Shown: positions 45,198 through 57,055, counted from the first letter of the stretch. The stretch is DNA of 64,000 nucleotides from Prosopocoilus inquinatus (GCA_036172665.1 CM069875.1:20057806-20121805); one strand, 5' to 3'. The notes: generated from the sequence alone by a model not told the origin. A program made the numbers and translations.

Positions 45198-45599
45198 TGA
45201 TACTTCATCATCATCAAACATATTTTACCATCTAATTCGGGAGAACTCTGACCAAGAATTGAAGAAATAATACTGTACGACAATCCCTCCCCATCATCTC
45301 AAAAAATACAGATTGATTGTAGCATAAGTAGATGTCGTTGCCGTGCAGATTTAAATTATTTTCGTCTCCCAGACGCACACTATGCCCAATAACGCCTGGT
45401 CAATGGGATATCTTCTGCTCCATTCGACTTCAACTGTTTCCACTTCTCAGAGAAAATGAAAGTTATAACAGATCGTGCTTTATTTCAACATGCCAACTCA
45501 GACTTTAAATTTCGTCAGTGGGTTAGCACCATTTTTATGCCACTGCGTGAATTTCCTGCTTACTTTTAAGGTAGTAATGATGATGATGAAGTTTCATCT
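45198..45599. mobile_element. Element with GATACTTCATCATCATC inverted ends
   Basis: TGATACTTCATCATCATC at the left and GATGATGATGAAGTTTCATC at the right are inverted copies with one or two mismatches, 400 bp apart. A short plus-strand frame inside looks weakly protein-like (KVITDRALFQHANSDFKF, near 45460-45510), but no family is recognised. Because ATC triplets are simple sequence, the pairing could be partly chance. Confidence 0.45.
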
Positions 45600-46149
45600 C
45601 TAGAATTCGGTTGGATTTTCACCATAGAGCTAAAACTCCCTACGGCACTCAAATCGCACTTGTTTCTGAGGCGCCGCAGTAAGCCTTTTCGGGACTCATC
45701 TTGCAATGATCTTTGAAAGGTTTAAGATGGTCATACAGAATAGTAATTATGGTAAGCTAGTCATGTTAATTTTTTAATTTTAATTTGGGCTAGTTTTTCA
45801 ATTTTTTCACATTCTCTTCCACAGTGACAGTAATCGGTCTGTCCGAGCGGGGGTGGGGGTCATCTTCCAAGCTTTTTCTGCTCCTTTTAAATTAACTTGA
45901 TGACTTTTGAACAAGAGATAATGAAGATGCAGGTTTGGTAAACGCCACCGTTTTTTGGCGATTGATTTTTGACTTTTCCCTTGTTTTGTAAGGAACTTAA
46001 TGTCGTTTCAGTCGTTGTGATTTTTCATACATTAAGGATTACTACAAATGATCACAATTTTTTAAGTACGAGGGGCATTCAATTACAAAAGAGCCTTTTA
46101 CTTGTTTTACTGTTCGATGGGAAAAATGCATCACAAAGGAGGGGAACTA

Positions 46150-47876
46150 TACACGGTGGCCAGAAAAATGCGGACAAACGCCAGGTAGAACGATTCTTTG
46201 TTCAATTCTGAGGCGATAATCTTAATCCAAAAAAGTTATGCGGTCCTTCCTTAAGGCGCACGAGACCATCAAACCTTAAGATGTACGGCTAAAATTTAGC
46301 AAAATTCGTCAAATTTATCTATGTAAAATCATTGTGGTGAAATTTAGAAATGGAATTATCTCAAATGCATTGATGTAACTAATCGATTAATACCAATGGT
46401 TTACATTTTTAACATTTCTTCATTGGCTTTTTTGAAATTAAAGTACATATGGCAACGTGGTACTGTAAGGCTGCTTGTTTAAAAGTAGTAAGTAGTTGTC
46501 AATTTTTGACGTTTCTCATGTGACATTTGGCTCTTGAAATAAGATAAACATTTTGTGCTGTTCTTAGTACCGAACAATGTTTACCTTTGGAGAATACGCC
46601 GACATGTATATGGTATTCGGATTTTGCAATGGAAATGCAAACTTGGCAAAAGAAGAATATCAAATACGGTATCCTCAACGGCGACATCCATCCACCAACA
46701 CGTTCCGTAGAATGGATCAGCGACTTAGAGAAACTGGCTCCTTTATACCGAATTATCGTAACAGCGGTAGACCTAGAGGGCGTCGAACAGTTCAATTAGA
46801 AGAGCAAATATTGGATGCTGTTTACGAAGATCCGACGTCCAGCACAAGACAAATAGCTCGGGAACTAAATATTCCTAGCAAAACAACAGTGCACTCAGTA
46901 CTATCTCAAAATTTGTTGCATCCGTTTCATGCAAGGAAAGTGCAGCCTTTGTATGTGAACGATAATGTGCACAGAAGAATGTTTTGTAACAATATTTTAC
47001 AAAGGATTCAAGAAGAGCCGAACTTTTTATTGCATATTCTCTGGAGCGACGAATGCTTGTTTACGAGAGATGGCGTCTTTAATAGCCATAATTTTCATTT
47101 TTGGGCGGACGAAAATCCCAAGGCAGTAAGGGAAATTGGACATCAGAGAAGATTTTCGGTAAATGTTTGGCTGGGGATTTTAAATCTCCGAGTTGTTGGA
47201 CCAATATTTCTTCCAAATCGTCTAAATGGAATTGAGTACGTTAACGTTTTAGAAGAAGTACTGGATAATATTCCACTGAATTTGAGACCCAACATGTTGT
47301 ACATGCATGACGGAGCTTCTGCTCACAATGCCAGAATTTCTAGGGATTGGTTAAACGAACACTTTCCGAATCGGTGGATAGGGCGTAACGGTCCAATAGC
47401 ATGGCCGGCAAGATCTCCCGATATTAATCCTCTGGACTTTTTCGTTTGGGGGTTTTTAAAGGAAAAGGTCTATGCAACGCCTCCAGTGAACGAAGAGGAT
47501 GTAATTAATAAAATTACGGCGGCAGTTTCACTTCAGCTTCCTCGAAGATTGGAATTATGTCTGGAAACTGATGGCTACCAATTTGAACAGTTCTTATAAT
47601 TTTTTCATATTATCTTTAAATTTGAATACAATTGGTATCCATGTTAACATAAAATTCTTGCTAATTTGCGTATTTACCTGATTTATAGTAAATAATAAAA
47701 TGATTACTACCACAGTACTTGTCTGATTAGGTGTTGCCAAATTTACAATTCTTTTAAGCTGCTCGTGTGACTTAAGAAAGCACTGTACTACTTTTTTCAA
47801 TTAAGATTGTCAACTCAGAATTAAACAAAGATTTGGCCTGCGTGGCGTTTGTCCGCATTTTTCTGGCCACCGTGTA
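46150..47876 (+). mobile_element. Intact Tc1/mariner-superfamily transposon
   Basis: 1727 bp, bounded by perfect 34-bp terminal inverted repeats (TACACGGTGGCCAGAAAAAT and 14 more bases on each side). The similarity continues imperfectly to about 70 bp (CTTTGTT.AATTCTGAG). A TA duplication lies on both sides (46148-46149 and 47877-47878). The single gene inside is open from ATG to stop. Perfect ends plus an intact gene suggest a recent insertion that may still be able to move. Confidence 0.95.
46577..47599 (+). CDS. DD41D transposase, intact (340 aa)
   Basis: DDE transposase of the IS630-Tc1-mariner superfamily. Residues 1-65 form an N-terminal helix-turn-helix of the type seen in insect DUF4817 proteins (EYADMYMVFGFCNGNANLAK, HPSTNTFRRMDQRLRETGSF). 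A second DNA-binding helix-turn-helix lies at about 70-115 (STRQIARELNIPSKTTVHSV). The catalytic core has D158 (WSDECLFTRDG), D245 (YMHDGASAHNAR) and D287 (RSPDINPLDFFVWG). By my count 41 residues separate D245 and D287, hence DD41D. No stop or frameshift is present, and all three catalytic Asp are kept. The 5' UTR from the TIR to the ATG is about 430 bp with no intron needed. The protein would bind the TIRs and cut at TA. The closest named family was not determined. Confidence 0.93.
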   Translation: MFTFGEYADMYMVFGFCNGNANLAKEEYQIRYPQRRHPSTNTFRRMDQRLRETGSFIPNYRNSGRPRGRRTVQLEEQILDAVYEDPTSSTRQIARELNIPSKTTVHSVLSQNLLHPFHARKVQPLYVNDNVHRRMFCNNILQRIQEEPNFLLHILWSDECLFTRDGVFNSHNFHFWADENPKAVREIGHQRRFSVNVWLGILNLRVVGPIFLPNRLNGIEYVNVLEEVLDNIPLNLRPNMLYMHDGASAHNARISRDWLNEHFPNRWIGRNGPIAWPARSPDINPLDFFVWGFLKEKVYATPPVNEEDVINKITAAVSLQLPRRLELCLETDGYQFEQFL

Positions 47877-47878
47877 TA

Positions 47879-50369
47879 GAAAAATAACCATAAAGTATGT
47901 TTTCTTCTTAAATGTAAATTTTTTTTTCTGCAAATGGCTTATTTATATTTGAATGACCCTCGTATATCGTTTAATGCTGAATTTTTACAATTTTATATAC
48001 CTATTATGGTCTACTAGGCTATATGAAAAATGTAATATACCAGACTAATTCAGAGATTACAAGCACGCGTTGTGTTTACGAGAAACAACGTAGGTCATTT
48101 TAAACACTTTGTTATTAGTTTGAATTGATTCTTAGGTGAACGGATAAATGATTAGATGAACCTTAGAATTTAAAATTTAATAAAATGAAAAAGTATTTCT
48201 GAAACGGTTTACATTAGAAAAAAGCTTTATTACTTAGTTTGAATTGATTATTATGTTAGTGAAGTGGTGTCATTACGTCACGGGACATCCTGTTATAACA
48301 TCACAGAATACAAATTCGACAAAATTTGGGTTGCGTCTTGAATTATTTGATATTACAGACAGTTCGTAAAGCTAACAGTAACCGAATGGCAACAATCCCA
48401 AAGCAACAGTTTCTGTTAGCACTGGCGAATAAATTTCCTGGCAAACCTACGTATAATTATATGATAACGGGAGAAGTAATTGTTACGATATATGTTGTAC
48501 GTAAACATAAGTCCACCCGGGGAATGTTTGGGGCCTGCGGCATCGAAGGACCCTAGATCTTGACAGAGAAATCGTCGAAAGAAAGTTGTGGCCTCTCCTT
48601 CTGCTCGGAGCTGTTTCTTTTCGCTTTGTGTACGACGGTAACACAAAAATCTACTGAAATGAAAATTATTGTTTAAGAAAATACACCGTTTTGACTGAGA
48701 GGAAGAATGCAAGCTTTTAAAATGTATGGCTGGAATTACTTGATGAAACGGAGAGGTCGAAGGCGAAGGAAATAACGGTGATATTGCAACGAAAATTAAA
48801 ATGAAGTCTGAAATTTTCATTAAATGAATAGAATGCTTTAGTGAGGCACACTATTTGAATTGGTAATTTTGCGAAAACCATCCTTCGTCAGTTGGTAGAT
48901 AGATATTGTTCCTGTTCTATTCAATAAATAATACTTCCACTATTATACATAATGCATTTATTACGATTTTTCCATTAAGCATATGTTAGACATAAAAATA
49001 TTAGTAAATTATTTACATTGTTTGCAGATATCTAAATTGAAAATTTAAATCTGTGAACATTCGAATTGATAATGAACATTCAATATTAATTATTATTATA
49101 TTAGTTATTTATGCCTCCACAAAAATTAACCAAATGTTTTATTAGATTGTTCACAAAAAAATGTCGTTTTTTTCTAATTTAGAATGTTTGTGTTAAACGA
49201 AACATATTAATTTTGTTTAAACTATCCAATTGAAATTTTCATTAGTGATTCTTTGCCAACATTCTGCCAGCATTTGTATTCCTCGATGATACCAGTCAAG
49301 TTCTCTATACTAGAGAAATTCTTGATATGCCGTATCGACTTCACAATATTCATTAAAATTTCTGTCTTTAAGGAAATGTTACATCGAACAAAACATATGG
49401 TAATCCGAATTAACTATGTCCGGACTTTATGCAGAAAGAGGAAGAAAAGTCCATCCAAGCTCCATCAGTTTTTATTGAGACCTAATTGTATTATGCGGTT
49501 TTGTATTATCTTGGTGGTGGATCACGTGATTTGTATTTACTATTGCAGGGTACCATACACGTAAAATTTCGTGCACTTTGGTAAGTTGAGCACAGCAGAC
49601 TGCATCACGCCAAAGATATTCTACCAAACAGTGAACATTACTTATTTTCCGAAACGATCTTTTTTAACGACTGAATAAGACAATTGTCGAAGATTAAGCC
49701 ACTGTTTATACCAGTAGAGATTCTTAAAAAAAACCACATTAAATCATGATTTGTCACAGAAAACGATTGCGTTTGAAGTAATTTTGTACAAATATTTAAG
49801 GTGTTTAGGGTGAGATTAAATTAAGTTATGTGAAATTTTTTAATTTGCGTATTTCATGCAGTAAAGGATAACATTGTTACATTCAAAACTTTTCAACATA
49901 ATAACCAGGATTTTACATTCAAATTTAAGGAATTTCAATTATGTATTTCTTCCTAATAATTTTATGGCAAAATAGTTTCAATCAAAGTTGTATGGAATTA
50001 AAATTAAAAGTCGATTCTTTTATTTACTTTGTTCTAACATCTTCCGGGACTGAGAAAAAATGCAAAAAATACTAAAAAGTAACACTAGTTACGGAATTAA
50101 TTTGATTTTTACAATTAGATGAAGGTTCTCCCCGGCGACGCTTAGCAAAATAATATCAGCACTTTTTGTATTTCTGTTTCCTTTCTCTTCAAGTTTTCTG
50201 CACTTACATACTCTATTGAAACAATGCCCTCATTTTCAAACTTCTTTTTTAATTTTTCGAATTACCTTTACGGGGGGAATTGATCGTGTAGACTTGTTTT
50301 AAATACTGAAAAAACTATTGTTTACTGTTCAGTGCACAGTTTGAATTTGGAAACTTTATTTGTTCCAAC
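47879..50369. other. Intergenic stretch
   Basis: No supported gene. A 134-codon minus-strand frame (48416-48820) and overlapping plus-strand frames lack recognisable motifs. AT-rich. Confidence 0.45.
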
Positions 50370-50815
50370 ACCAAGTTTTGGGGATCATATGTGGATAATA
50401 GACTGCGATGGGACAATCAAATAGACCATGTGTGTGAAAAAATTAACTCTGCGTTTTATGGTTTACTGAAGTTAAAATCCATGTTGAATACCAATGCGCT
50501 AATTCAAATCTATTATTCGCTTGTATACTGCCAATTAAAATACAATGTGTTTCTGTAGGTAGGACAGTAGGCGTTGAACGAGTACTCTTACATCAAAAGT
50601 GTGTAATCTTATATTAATATATAACTTAAAAAGTCGTGAATCATGTAGGTCAACCTTTTCCGATAATTTTTATTCTCAGCCGTGCAACGTTTGTACGCAA
50701 AAATCAAAACTTATTTATCCAAAGCGGGGCGAATCAAAGATCAACTCCGGACAACATTTTTAAAAGCTGGCTTAAAAAACACCTACTTGAACATTGTTCA
50801 CAGTTCAGGAATTTT
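50370..50815 (+). pseudogene. LINE (Jockey/CR1-like) reverse transcriptase remnant
   Basis: One frame reads SYVDNRLRWDNQIDHVCEKI, then NSAFYGLLKLKSMLNTNALI and YYSLVYCQLKYNVFL. This is the thumb region of Jockey/CR1-type reverse transcriptases (LG...D..L.W..H...+.+.....L..L+......L...Y.++..S.L.Y....WG). Stops follow, then SCRSTFSDNFYSQPCNVCTQ and KLIYPKRGESK. The palm and the 3' tail are missing or unrecognised. Confidence 0.75.
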
Positions 50816-51870
50816 TAAATTAATTTATTGTCTTGTTATACATGTTGTATTGTTTTATTTATATAACGCTATAGCACTGGCTATTTCAGAGGATACACTC
50901 ACTATTCCATTATTTTACTTTATTTTGAAGTGTACTCAACCTGTCTTATATCAACAGTTGATTGAAGATTGTGATTATGAGTACTATTTCTTCCCTCGCG
51001 AGGCTGCAATGGAATGTGCAGAAGGAAGGGATTACTAGCTATCGCAGTGGATGTGAACATGAAGCTGCCCAATGTACGTACAAGTAGATTTTCCACCTTA
51101 GTAATGAAAACATTTTATTATTTGACTTTAGGAAGCTGATGCCAGAGCATTTCTCGTTCAATTACCTTTTTTATACCCAGAACAAGTAGAGATTAGGACT
51201 TCATAGGTACATGATAGAGTACACTACCACGGGAAAATGAAAGAAATTAAACTAAGGAGGTAATACCATACGTACAGTGTACAGTGCAAAACAAAAGTAT
51301 CAAATAATGGGTGTAATTTTTATTTGAAAATTTATGAAAAAATGTTTAATATAAAGGTTGTTTGGTTTATTGCCATGCAAGCTGTGACCTTTTTAATTTG
51401 TTCCTGTTTTATTTTGTTTTGTTGCCATGGCAACTTTTTTTTTTAATGGTACCTATAATTATTTTCAGTGATTTTTGAAAAAGCGTATTCTTCTCGAATC
51501 AGTAATAAAATTTTGTCATTATGGGCAAAAAAATAATATCCGCAAAAAGTAAAAGTATCGATATTAAAAGAGGGCATAAGGGATTTTCCTTAATGAATCT
51601 CTTACTGCTGACAGATATTTTCATCTACTTCATCAGGCTACCTACAGAAATGTTACAAAGAGCTGAAGTATATTTTATATCCCGAGTTGGTTATTGCTTG
51701 GCAGTCAATTGAGCGCAGTTCGAACACTTGATTTATGCCCAGTTTCTAAAGCGATGCATAACTTTGTGTAGAGGTAAACTCAACATAAATTCACTATATC
51801 TCGTAAAAGAGGTTTCTCAAAACTTTATCTGTCAATAAAATGTATACGTAGCAACGTAAACAGTTTATAC
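50816..51870. other. Intergenic stretch
   Basis: No supported gene or repeat. Confidence 0.45.
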
Positions 51871-52181
51871 TGTTACGAATCTGGGGATTCACAAATTATA
51901 GTCGTTAAATTTCAGAACTCTTTAATTTCAAGTTGTCGCTTTTCACAATTAACAACACAACAGTAATGAGCTTGTCTATCAAATAACACTTTTACAAAAT
52001 GTACTTTCTATTTATTCGAGGTACGAGCCCTTTGCTAGCTGACTTAATCACTAAACTCCTGGCAGAGCCCTCTTTTGCTCGAACTTATTAGAATGAACAC
52101 GTAGCTTCGGTAACGTTCTGTGACGCAAGGTGGCGTGACTGATGCTAAAAATAGATATGTTTGCGCGTCACGACTGTAACA
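51871..52181 (-). repeat. 3' LTR of the second gypsy element (311 bp)
   Basis: On the minus strand it starts TGTTACAGTCGTGACGCG and ends AGATTCGTAACA (TG...CA), directly after the polypurine tract. It shows no useful identity to the LTR at 15941-16271 apart from the terminal TAACA. Only one copy is in the window. Confidence 0.8.
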
Positions 52182-52195
52182 CTGCCCCCCTCTTA
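52182..52195 (-). other. Polypurine tract of the second gypsy element
   Basis: On the minus strand AAGAGGGGGGCAG precedes the LTR; compare AAGAAGGGGGCAG in the first element. Confidence 0.8.
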
Positions 52196-55100
52196 ATTCT
52201 GTTCGTCCCGAACAGAGTACGGAGCCAAACGGTCGATGTGGACAACTTTCATCTTCCCACGGGGTAGCTTTTGTATTCTGTAGACCACATCATTGATCTT
52301 CTTAATTATTTGACAGGGTCCATCCCAATGCGCCTGAGTTTGGGGCACAGACCACAAGTGCTTCTGGGGTTGTATAGCCACATCTGGATCACTTAGTCCC
52401 AGTCGAGTTTCTGGTCGCCTGAATTTTAAGTCACAAGGCAGACGCAAGGGGTTCGTTTAGTAGTGTCATGCTCTGCAGAACGGTACGCCATCAGGAAAAG
52501 GGGAAGATGTTCGTCCCAGTCCCGTTGGTTCTTCGAAACAACTTTAGCCAGATGTCTCTCCAAAGTCCTACTGAAACGCTCCACCATTCCATCTAACTGT
52601 GGGTGCAAGGGAGTTGTTCGCGTTTTGAAAATGCCTAGTAACCTGGTGAATTCCCGGAAAATGTCCTTCAAAGTTCCTGCCTTGGTCGGAATGGATCTCC
52701 ATGGGTACTCTAAATCTTGTTTTCCAATTCTCTATCAAGGCATTCACAACGGTTATTGACTCTTGGTTTGGTAAAGCATAACCTTCTGGCCATTTGGTGA
52801 AATAAATTGGTCACTACCATATTATATTTGTTTCCCTGGTTGGTTTCTGGAAATGGGCCGGATATGTCTATGGCAATCCTCTCGAATGGTGCTTCAAGTT
52901 GTAACTCTCAATCAGTTTTACATTTCGCCCAGTAGAACTTTTCTTGTTCTTTCGACAATGTCTTGTTGATGCCCAAATGTCCACCGGACGTACTGTCATA
53001 AATCTCCTCCAGGACCTCAGCGACCCTTACCCGTGGAAGCACGAGTTGGTCCTTCATCTCACTCCCATTAGGTGTTTCCCATTTTCTCATTAGTAACCCA
53101 CTCTTCAACTCCAGAGAATCCCATTTAGTCCAATAGGTTTTAAACACTGGATTCTTCCCCGATATCTCTGCCCAAGTGGCACGTTGCTGTCTTTCCTTCC
53201 ATTCGATTATGGTTCTTATTTCAGGATCTTCTCGATGTTCTCTCTTAATGGTCTCGGTTTGCCAACTGTCTACTACGACGCCAGTTCTTCTGATGGGAAT
53301 TATCCCTTCTTTGTTTTCTGCTTTTGAGCAGTGCCGACAATCCTCAGGATAAGGTCTTCTGGAGAGTGTGTCCGCATTATTATGAACACGGCCTGGACGA
53401 TGTTCGATTGTAAAATCATACTCCTGTAATCTTTCTATCCATCTGGCAAGCTGGCCTTCTATATTCTTAAACTGAAGCAACCATTTCAAGGCTGCATGGT
53501 CTGTTCGAAGATGAAAGTGTCGGCCATAAAGATACTTGTAAAAATGTTCTATTATCTTCACCATGGCAAGATGCTCCTTTCTGGTTACACAGTAGTTGCT
53601 TTCAGCTTTCGACAAAACTTTACTGAAGTACTCAATAGCACGTTCTTGCCCGTCTTTCACTTGTGACAGTACGCTTCCAATCCCGTAGTTGCTTGCATCA
53701 CTATCAATAATAAACTTGCCCTATGACCTTGGATAAGACAATACAGGAGCAGTCATTAAAAGATCCTTCAGATTGTCAAAGGCTTCTTGGCAGTCCACAC
53801 TCCAGAAAAATGTGGTTTTTTCTTCGGTCAGTGCATGTAGAGGTTTCGCTACCTTTGCAAAGTCCTTAACGAATCGTCTGTAATAGGTGCAAAGCCCCAA
53901 GAAACTTCTTAATTCGTGCACATTCTTCGGCGGTGGCCAATTCTTAACAACTGAAATCTTATCCGGGTCAGTCGCAACTCCTGCCTCAGAGATGACATGT
54001 CCAAGGTATTTCACTTACTTCTGGAAAAACTTGCATTTGAATGTATTTAATTTTAGCTCCGCCTCTTCAATCCTTTGGAAAACATTCCTCAGATTTGCAA
54101 GGTGTTCTTTGAAGATTCTTCCAACCACAATCACATTATCTAAGTCTACGAGGCAAGCCTTCTAGCTAAGTCCACGCAATACCAGTTCTATAAGTCGCTC
54201 AAATCTGGCTGGAGCGTTGCATACACCAAAAGGCATCACCTTGAACTGCCATAGACCAGTACCTGCAGTGAAGGCTGTTTTTCCCTTTTCTTCGGGATGC
54301 ATTCCAACTTACCAATACCCATTTTTCAAGTCCAGAGTAAAGAACCGGACAAGGTGTTAATTGTGTCATCGATCCGAGGTAAGGGATAGCTGTCCTTTTT
54401 CGCGATATCATTTAATCGCCTCTAGTCCACACAGAAACGCGTGTTGCCATCCTTTTTTGTTACAAGTGCAACAGGAGATGCCCATGGACTTTACAATGGT
54501 TCAATAATTCCTTGGCCCTGCATCTTCTTGATTAACTGGTCAGCCTCTTCTCTCCTCGCCAATGGCAGTCTTCGTGCGGGTTGACGAATTGAATTCGAAT
54601 CGCTAGTGTTTATTCTGTGCTGAACAATGTCCGTCCGGGTTAAGTCTTCATTGGTTAAGGCGAATATTCTTTTGAATTTTCGAAACAGTCCTCCTATGTT
54701 TTCTGTTTTCATGGGCGTTAACGATGTTGATACCTCTTCCAGCAATTTTTCTAATAGTGGTGGTAGAGTGTCAGACTGATGCCGAGCGGATGCATCGCTT
54801 ACTCCAATGTGGTTTACAGAAGCAATTGCTTCACATTTGCCCACCACTGTTTCGATGGGTATGGTCACTAGATAACTGTTGATATTTGCAAAACGAATAG
54901 GAATTGTTTCTTGCCATCCATCTTCGCCAGAATTAACTTATCGGTTAAGGGTGGAATGTTTACACTTTCGTCCAATATTACTTTTAGCACTGTAGTTAAA
55001 TTTTTCCAGGAACGTGGAGAGGTATTTCTTCAGATCCAATTCGTAGAACTTTATCTTTTAAATCTGCAACCAAGACGTTTTTCTTCATTAAGTGCACTTC

Positions 55101-55885
55101 CAGGATGAAGTCGTCAACAATGTTCTGCCACTAACACCCTGTGCCTGAATTTCATACTTCCAATCTTCATGTCAGTTTCGGCTTCACAAACTGGAACAAC
55201 CTCGCCAGTAACTGTTTGGATATACCTTTCCATTATTCACTAGCTTCCATTTTAGTATAAGATCTGTTCGTATGATGGACACATTCGCTCCGGTATCATT
55301 TGTGAATTGGAAAGATCTCTCACCAATTTTTCCATCTGCTATCAAGCAGATCATTGTTCCTTATCCTGGAAATGGAGACAATCCTGGGGCTCTTGGTAGA
55401 GTCAGCCACAATTCGGCCCTTGTTTCTGACTGGGTTTCATTCAAAATCATCGTCTTGACGAGCGCATTTGCGCCTACAGTTGGAACTTACATGACCTTGT
55501 TTACCATAGTTCCAACAAGTTATAATCCGCCTGCGACCGGCCACTTTCTCATCCAGCTGCTTTAGTCTTTCAAGAACTTCTGTCAGTGCACTATCATCAC
55601 CAACTTTTGGAATGGTATGGAGTTGCTTCATGTGTGCATCACCAAAACGCATTTCCAAGTTTTCCACTAGTTGATTAAAGTTGTTCTGTACTTCCTCGGG
55701 AATGAACTGTAATGCACTCAATGCTGGCCCTCGCAGAGCCAAAACGAGTGCTGCAGCTCTGTCGGAGTCATTCCAGTCATTCACGTCAGCAGCAATTTTA
55801 AACTGTCGGATAGTAGACCAAGGTAAGTCGCCTTTAAATTTAGGTGGTTCAGTTTCTGGTTTGACGACGCAGACGATGAAGTTGT
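52193..55885 (-). pseudogene. gag-pol: Gypsy gag-pol (broken)
   Basis: From 55885 downward: a gag end with PPKFKGDLPWST, ALVLALRGPALSALQF and a degenerate zinc knuckle (CWNYGKQGHVSSNC, with Tyr for the second Cys). The protease has TNDTGANVSIIRTDLI near 55260-55315. Reverse transcriptase has RLPLARREEADQL, a stop before SPWASPVALVTKKDG, and [18 protein letters not shown] (54014). RNase H has IDSDASNYGIG near 53690, YFSKVLSKAESNY and LRTDHAALKWLL. Integrase has AIDISGPFPETNQGNKYN near 52860, HPQLDGMVERFSRT and the C-terminal KKINDVVYRIQKL. Stops and frameshifts lie between most blocks (for example at 53721 and 54014), so it is inactive. Confidence 0.9.
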
Positions 55886-56482
55886 AAATTTAAGTACGAA
55901 AGGAATTAATATCGTGGACTTACAAATAGTCTACCTCTACATAATAAGTGAGTTACTGCTTCTTATAAACACGAGGGTGGCGAAATTTAGAAAACCTGTA
56001 TTTCACATAAATGCATTATACTACTATGATTTTAAAAAATTAGCAAATACTTTAAGCAAAAGCTTCAGCAACAATGGAAATATAAAATTCTAAATCTCCA
56101 ATTGGGGATCGTATAGCAGTTAATGGACTATACGATAATATTGAAATAACGACGATATACACACTAAAAGAAAAAGTTAATTAATTAATTAATCGTGGAT
56201 TATCAATTAATAACATTTATCGGAAATGATATTTTTACAATAAACTGGATACAAAAAAATAAATAAAAATGAACTATAAGAAATACAATACTTTTTTCTA
56301 AGTGTGGCCATGCGGATTTACAAACAAAAATTTTGCCTCGTGTTAATTTAAGTTCTGCTCAAAACTATAAGCTAATTTCAGTTTCTAATAATCAATTACG
56401 TAATTTATTACAAATTACACATTGCCAGAATAACAGATGCATCTTTAAATTAATTATTTTAATAATAAAATTAGAAAAAATT
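55886..56482. other. Intergenic AT-rich stretch
   Basis: No supported gene; no 5' LTR of the neighbouring gypsy element was found here. Confidence 0.45.
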
Positions 56483-56745
56483 TGTGTAAATCGTTTTTGA
56501 TTGCAGTGAGAACCTCGAGCAGCCTCTGGACAGCTGTTTCAGCCCTACTTGGGGCTTTTTGACCTGACATTGCAGTAGGATAGACAATTTCTTTCTAAAA
56601 ACTTTCATTATGCTTTGACAGCAAGCATGGCCGCCTTGCATGGGGGACTTATTAGGAGCAAATCCCGCTTCAATTTGTCTATCCTACTGCAATGTCAGGT
56701 CAAAAAGCGATAGTAAGATGTCGCTATTTTATCTGTTCATCATTC
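56483..56745. repeat. Rearranged partial hammerhead units
   Basis: 56483-56552 is minus-oriented and holds the second half of the ribozyme (stem II 3' side, GTTTC = GAAAC, stem I 3' side). 56553-56588 is a minus-oriented piece from near the unit's end (TTTGACCTGACATTGCAG). From 56589 a plus-oriented end part follows (AAAACTTTCATTATGC to ATTTTATCTGTTCATCA). No complete ribozyme can form. Confidence 0.65.
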
Positions 56746-57055
56746 TTACATCGCAATTGCGAATAAATTGGGCAAGTCGTTTTTGGTCTGCGGTGGGAAT
56801 GTCGAGCTACGTCTCTGCTGAAGAAGCCCCAAGCAGGGCTGAAACAGCTGTCCAGAGGCTGCTCGAGGTTTTCACTGCAATCAAAAACGATTTGCACAAA
56901 TTTTTTCTAAAAACTTTCATTATGCTTTGACAGCAAGCATGGCCGCCTTGCATGGGGGACTTATTAGGAGCAAATCCCGCTTCAATTTGTCTATCCTACT
57001 GCAATGTCAGGTCAAAAGGCGATAGTAAGATGTCGCTATTTTATATGTTCATCAA
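56746..57055 (+). repeat. Hammerhead-bearing repeat unit 3, complete
   Basis: Starts TTCTTACATCGCAATTGCG directly after the TTCATCA end of the preceding partial unit and ends CTATTTTATATGTTCATCA. This is a tandem unit-to-unit joint. About 310 bp. Its core region is the best preserved in the window. A plus-strand frame (56640-56930) through unit and joint resembles the frame at 30856-31197 (SQLRINW, AVGMSS, AETAVQRLL). That follows from the repeat itself and is not strong evidence of a protein. Confidence 0.75.
56803..56865 (+). ncRNA. Type I hammerhead ribozyme, unit 3 (best copy)
   Basis: All core elements are present in order. Stem I 5' strand is CGAGC-TAC-GTCTCTG (56803-56817). The core CTGAAGA (56818-56824, fits CUGANGA) is followed by stem II AGCCC/GGGCT, then core GAAAC (56841-56845), minimal stem III (C-G pair, loop AGCT), cleavage triplet GTC (56850-56852), and stem I 3' strand CAGAGGC-T-GCTCG (56853-56865). 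Stem I pairs over 7 bp next to the core (one G-T) and 5 bp beyond an internal loop. Predicted self-cleavage is between 56852 and 56853. Very short stem III is as reported for Penelope-like elements. Confidence 0.85.

Larger units (their letters stand above)
42488..46149. other. Intergenic stretch with several small inverted-repeat elements
   Basis: No supported gene. Contains the elements listed separately at 43761-43893, 44771-44818, 44899-45062 and 45198-45599. Confidence 0.45.
51871..55885 (-). mobile_element. Ty3/gypsy LTR retrotransposon, 5'-truncated (no macro domain)
   Basis: Minus-strand element with one LTR (51871-52181), polypurine tract, and gag-pol remains up to about 55885, where gag stops abruptly. 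No second LTR was found above 55885. Its pol is close to that of the 12270-16271 element (shared YPLPRIDDT, IERLQEYDF, HPQ.DGMVERF, KINDVVYRI), so the two are relatives. Here the polyprotein ends VVHIDRLAPYSVRDEQN with a stop just before the polypurine tract. That serves as an internal control for the extra macro-domain tail of the other element. Confidence 0.92.

Noticed and set aside
48416..48820. 134-codon minus-strand frame overlapping a plus-strand frame
   Set aside because: No motif, low complexity and Ser/Pro/Phe-rich; neither strand is convincing.
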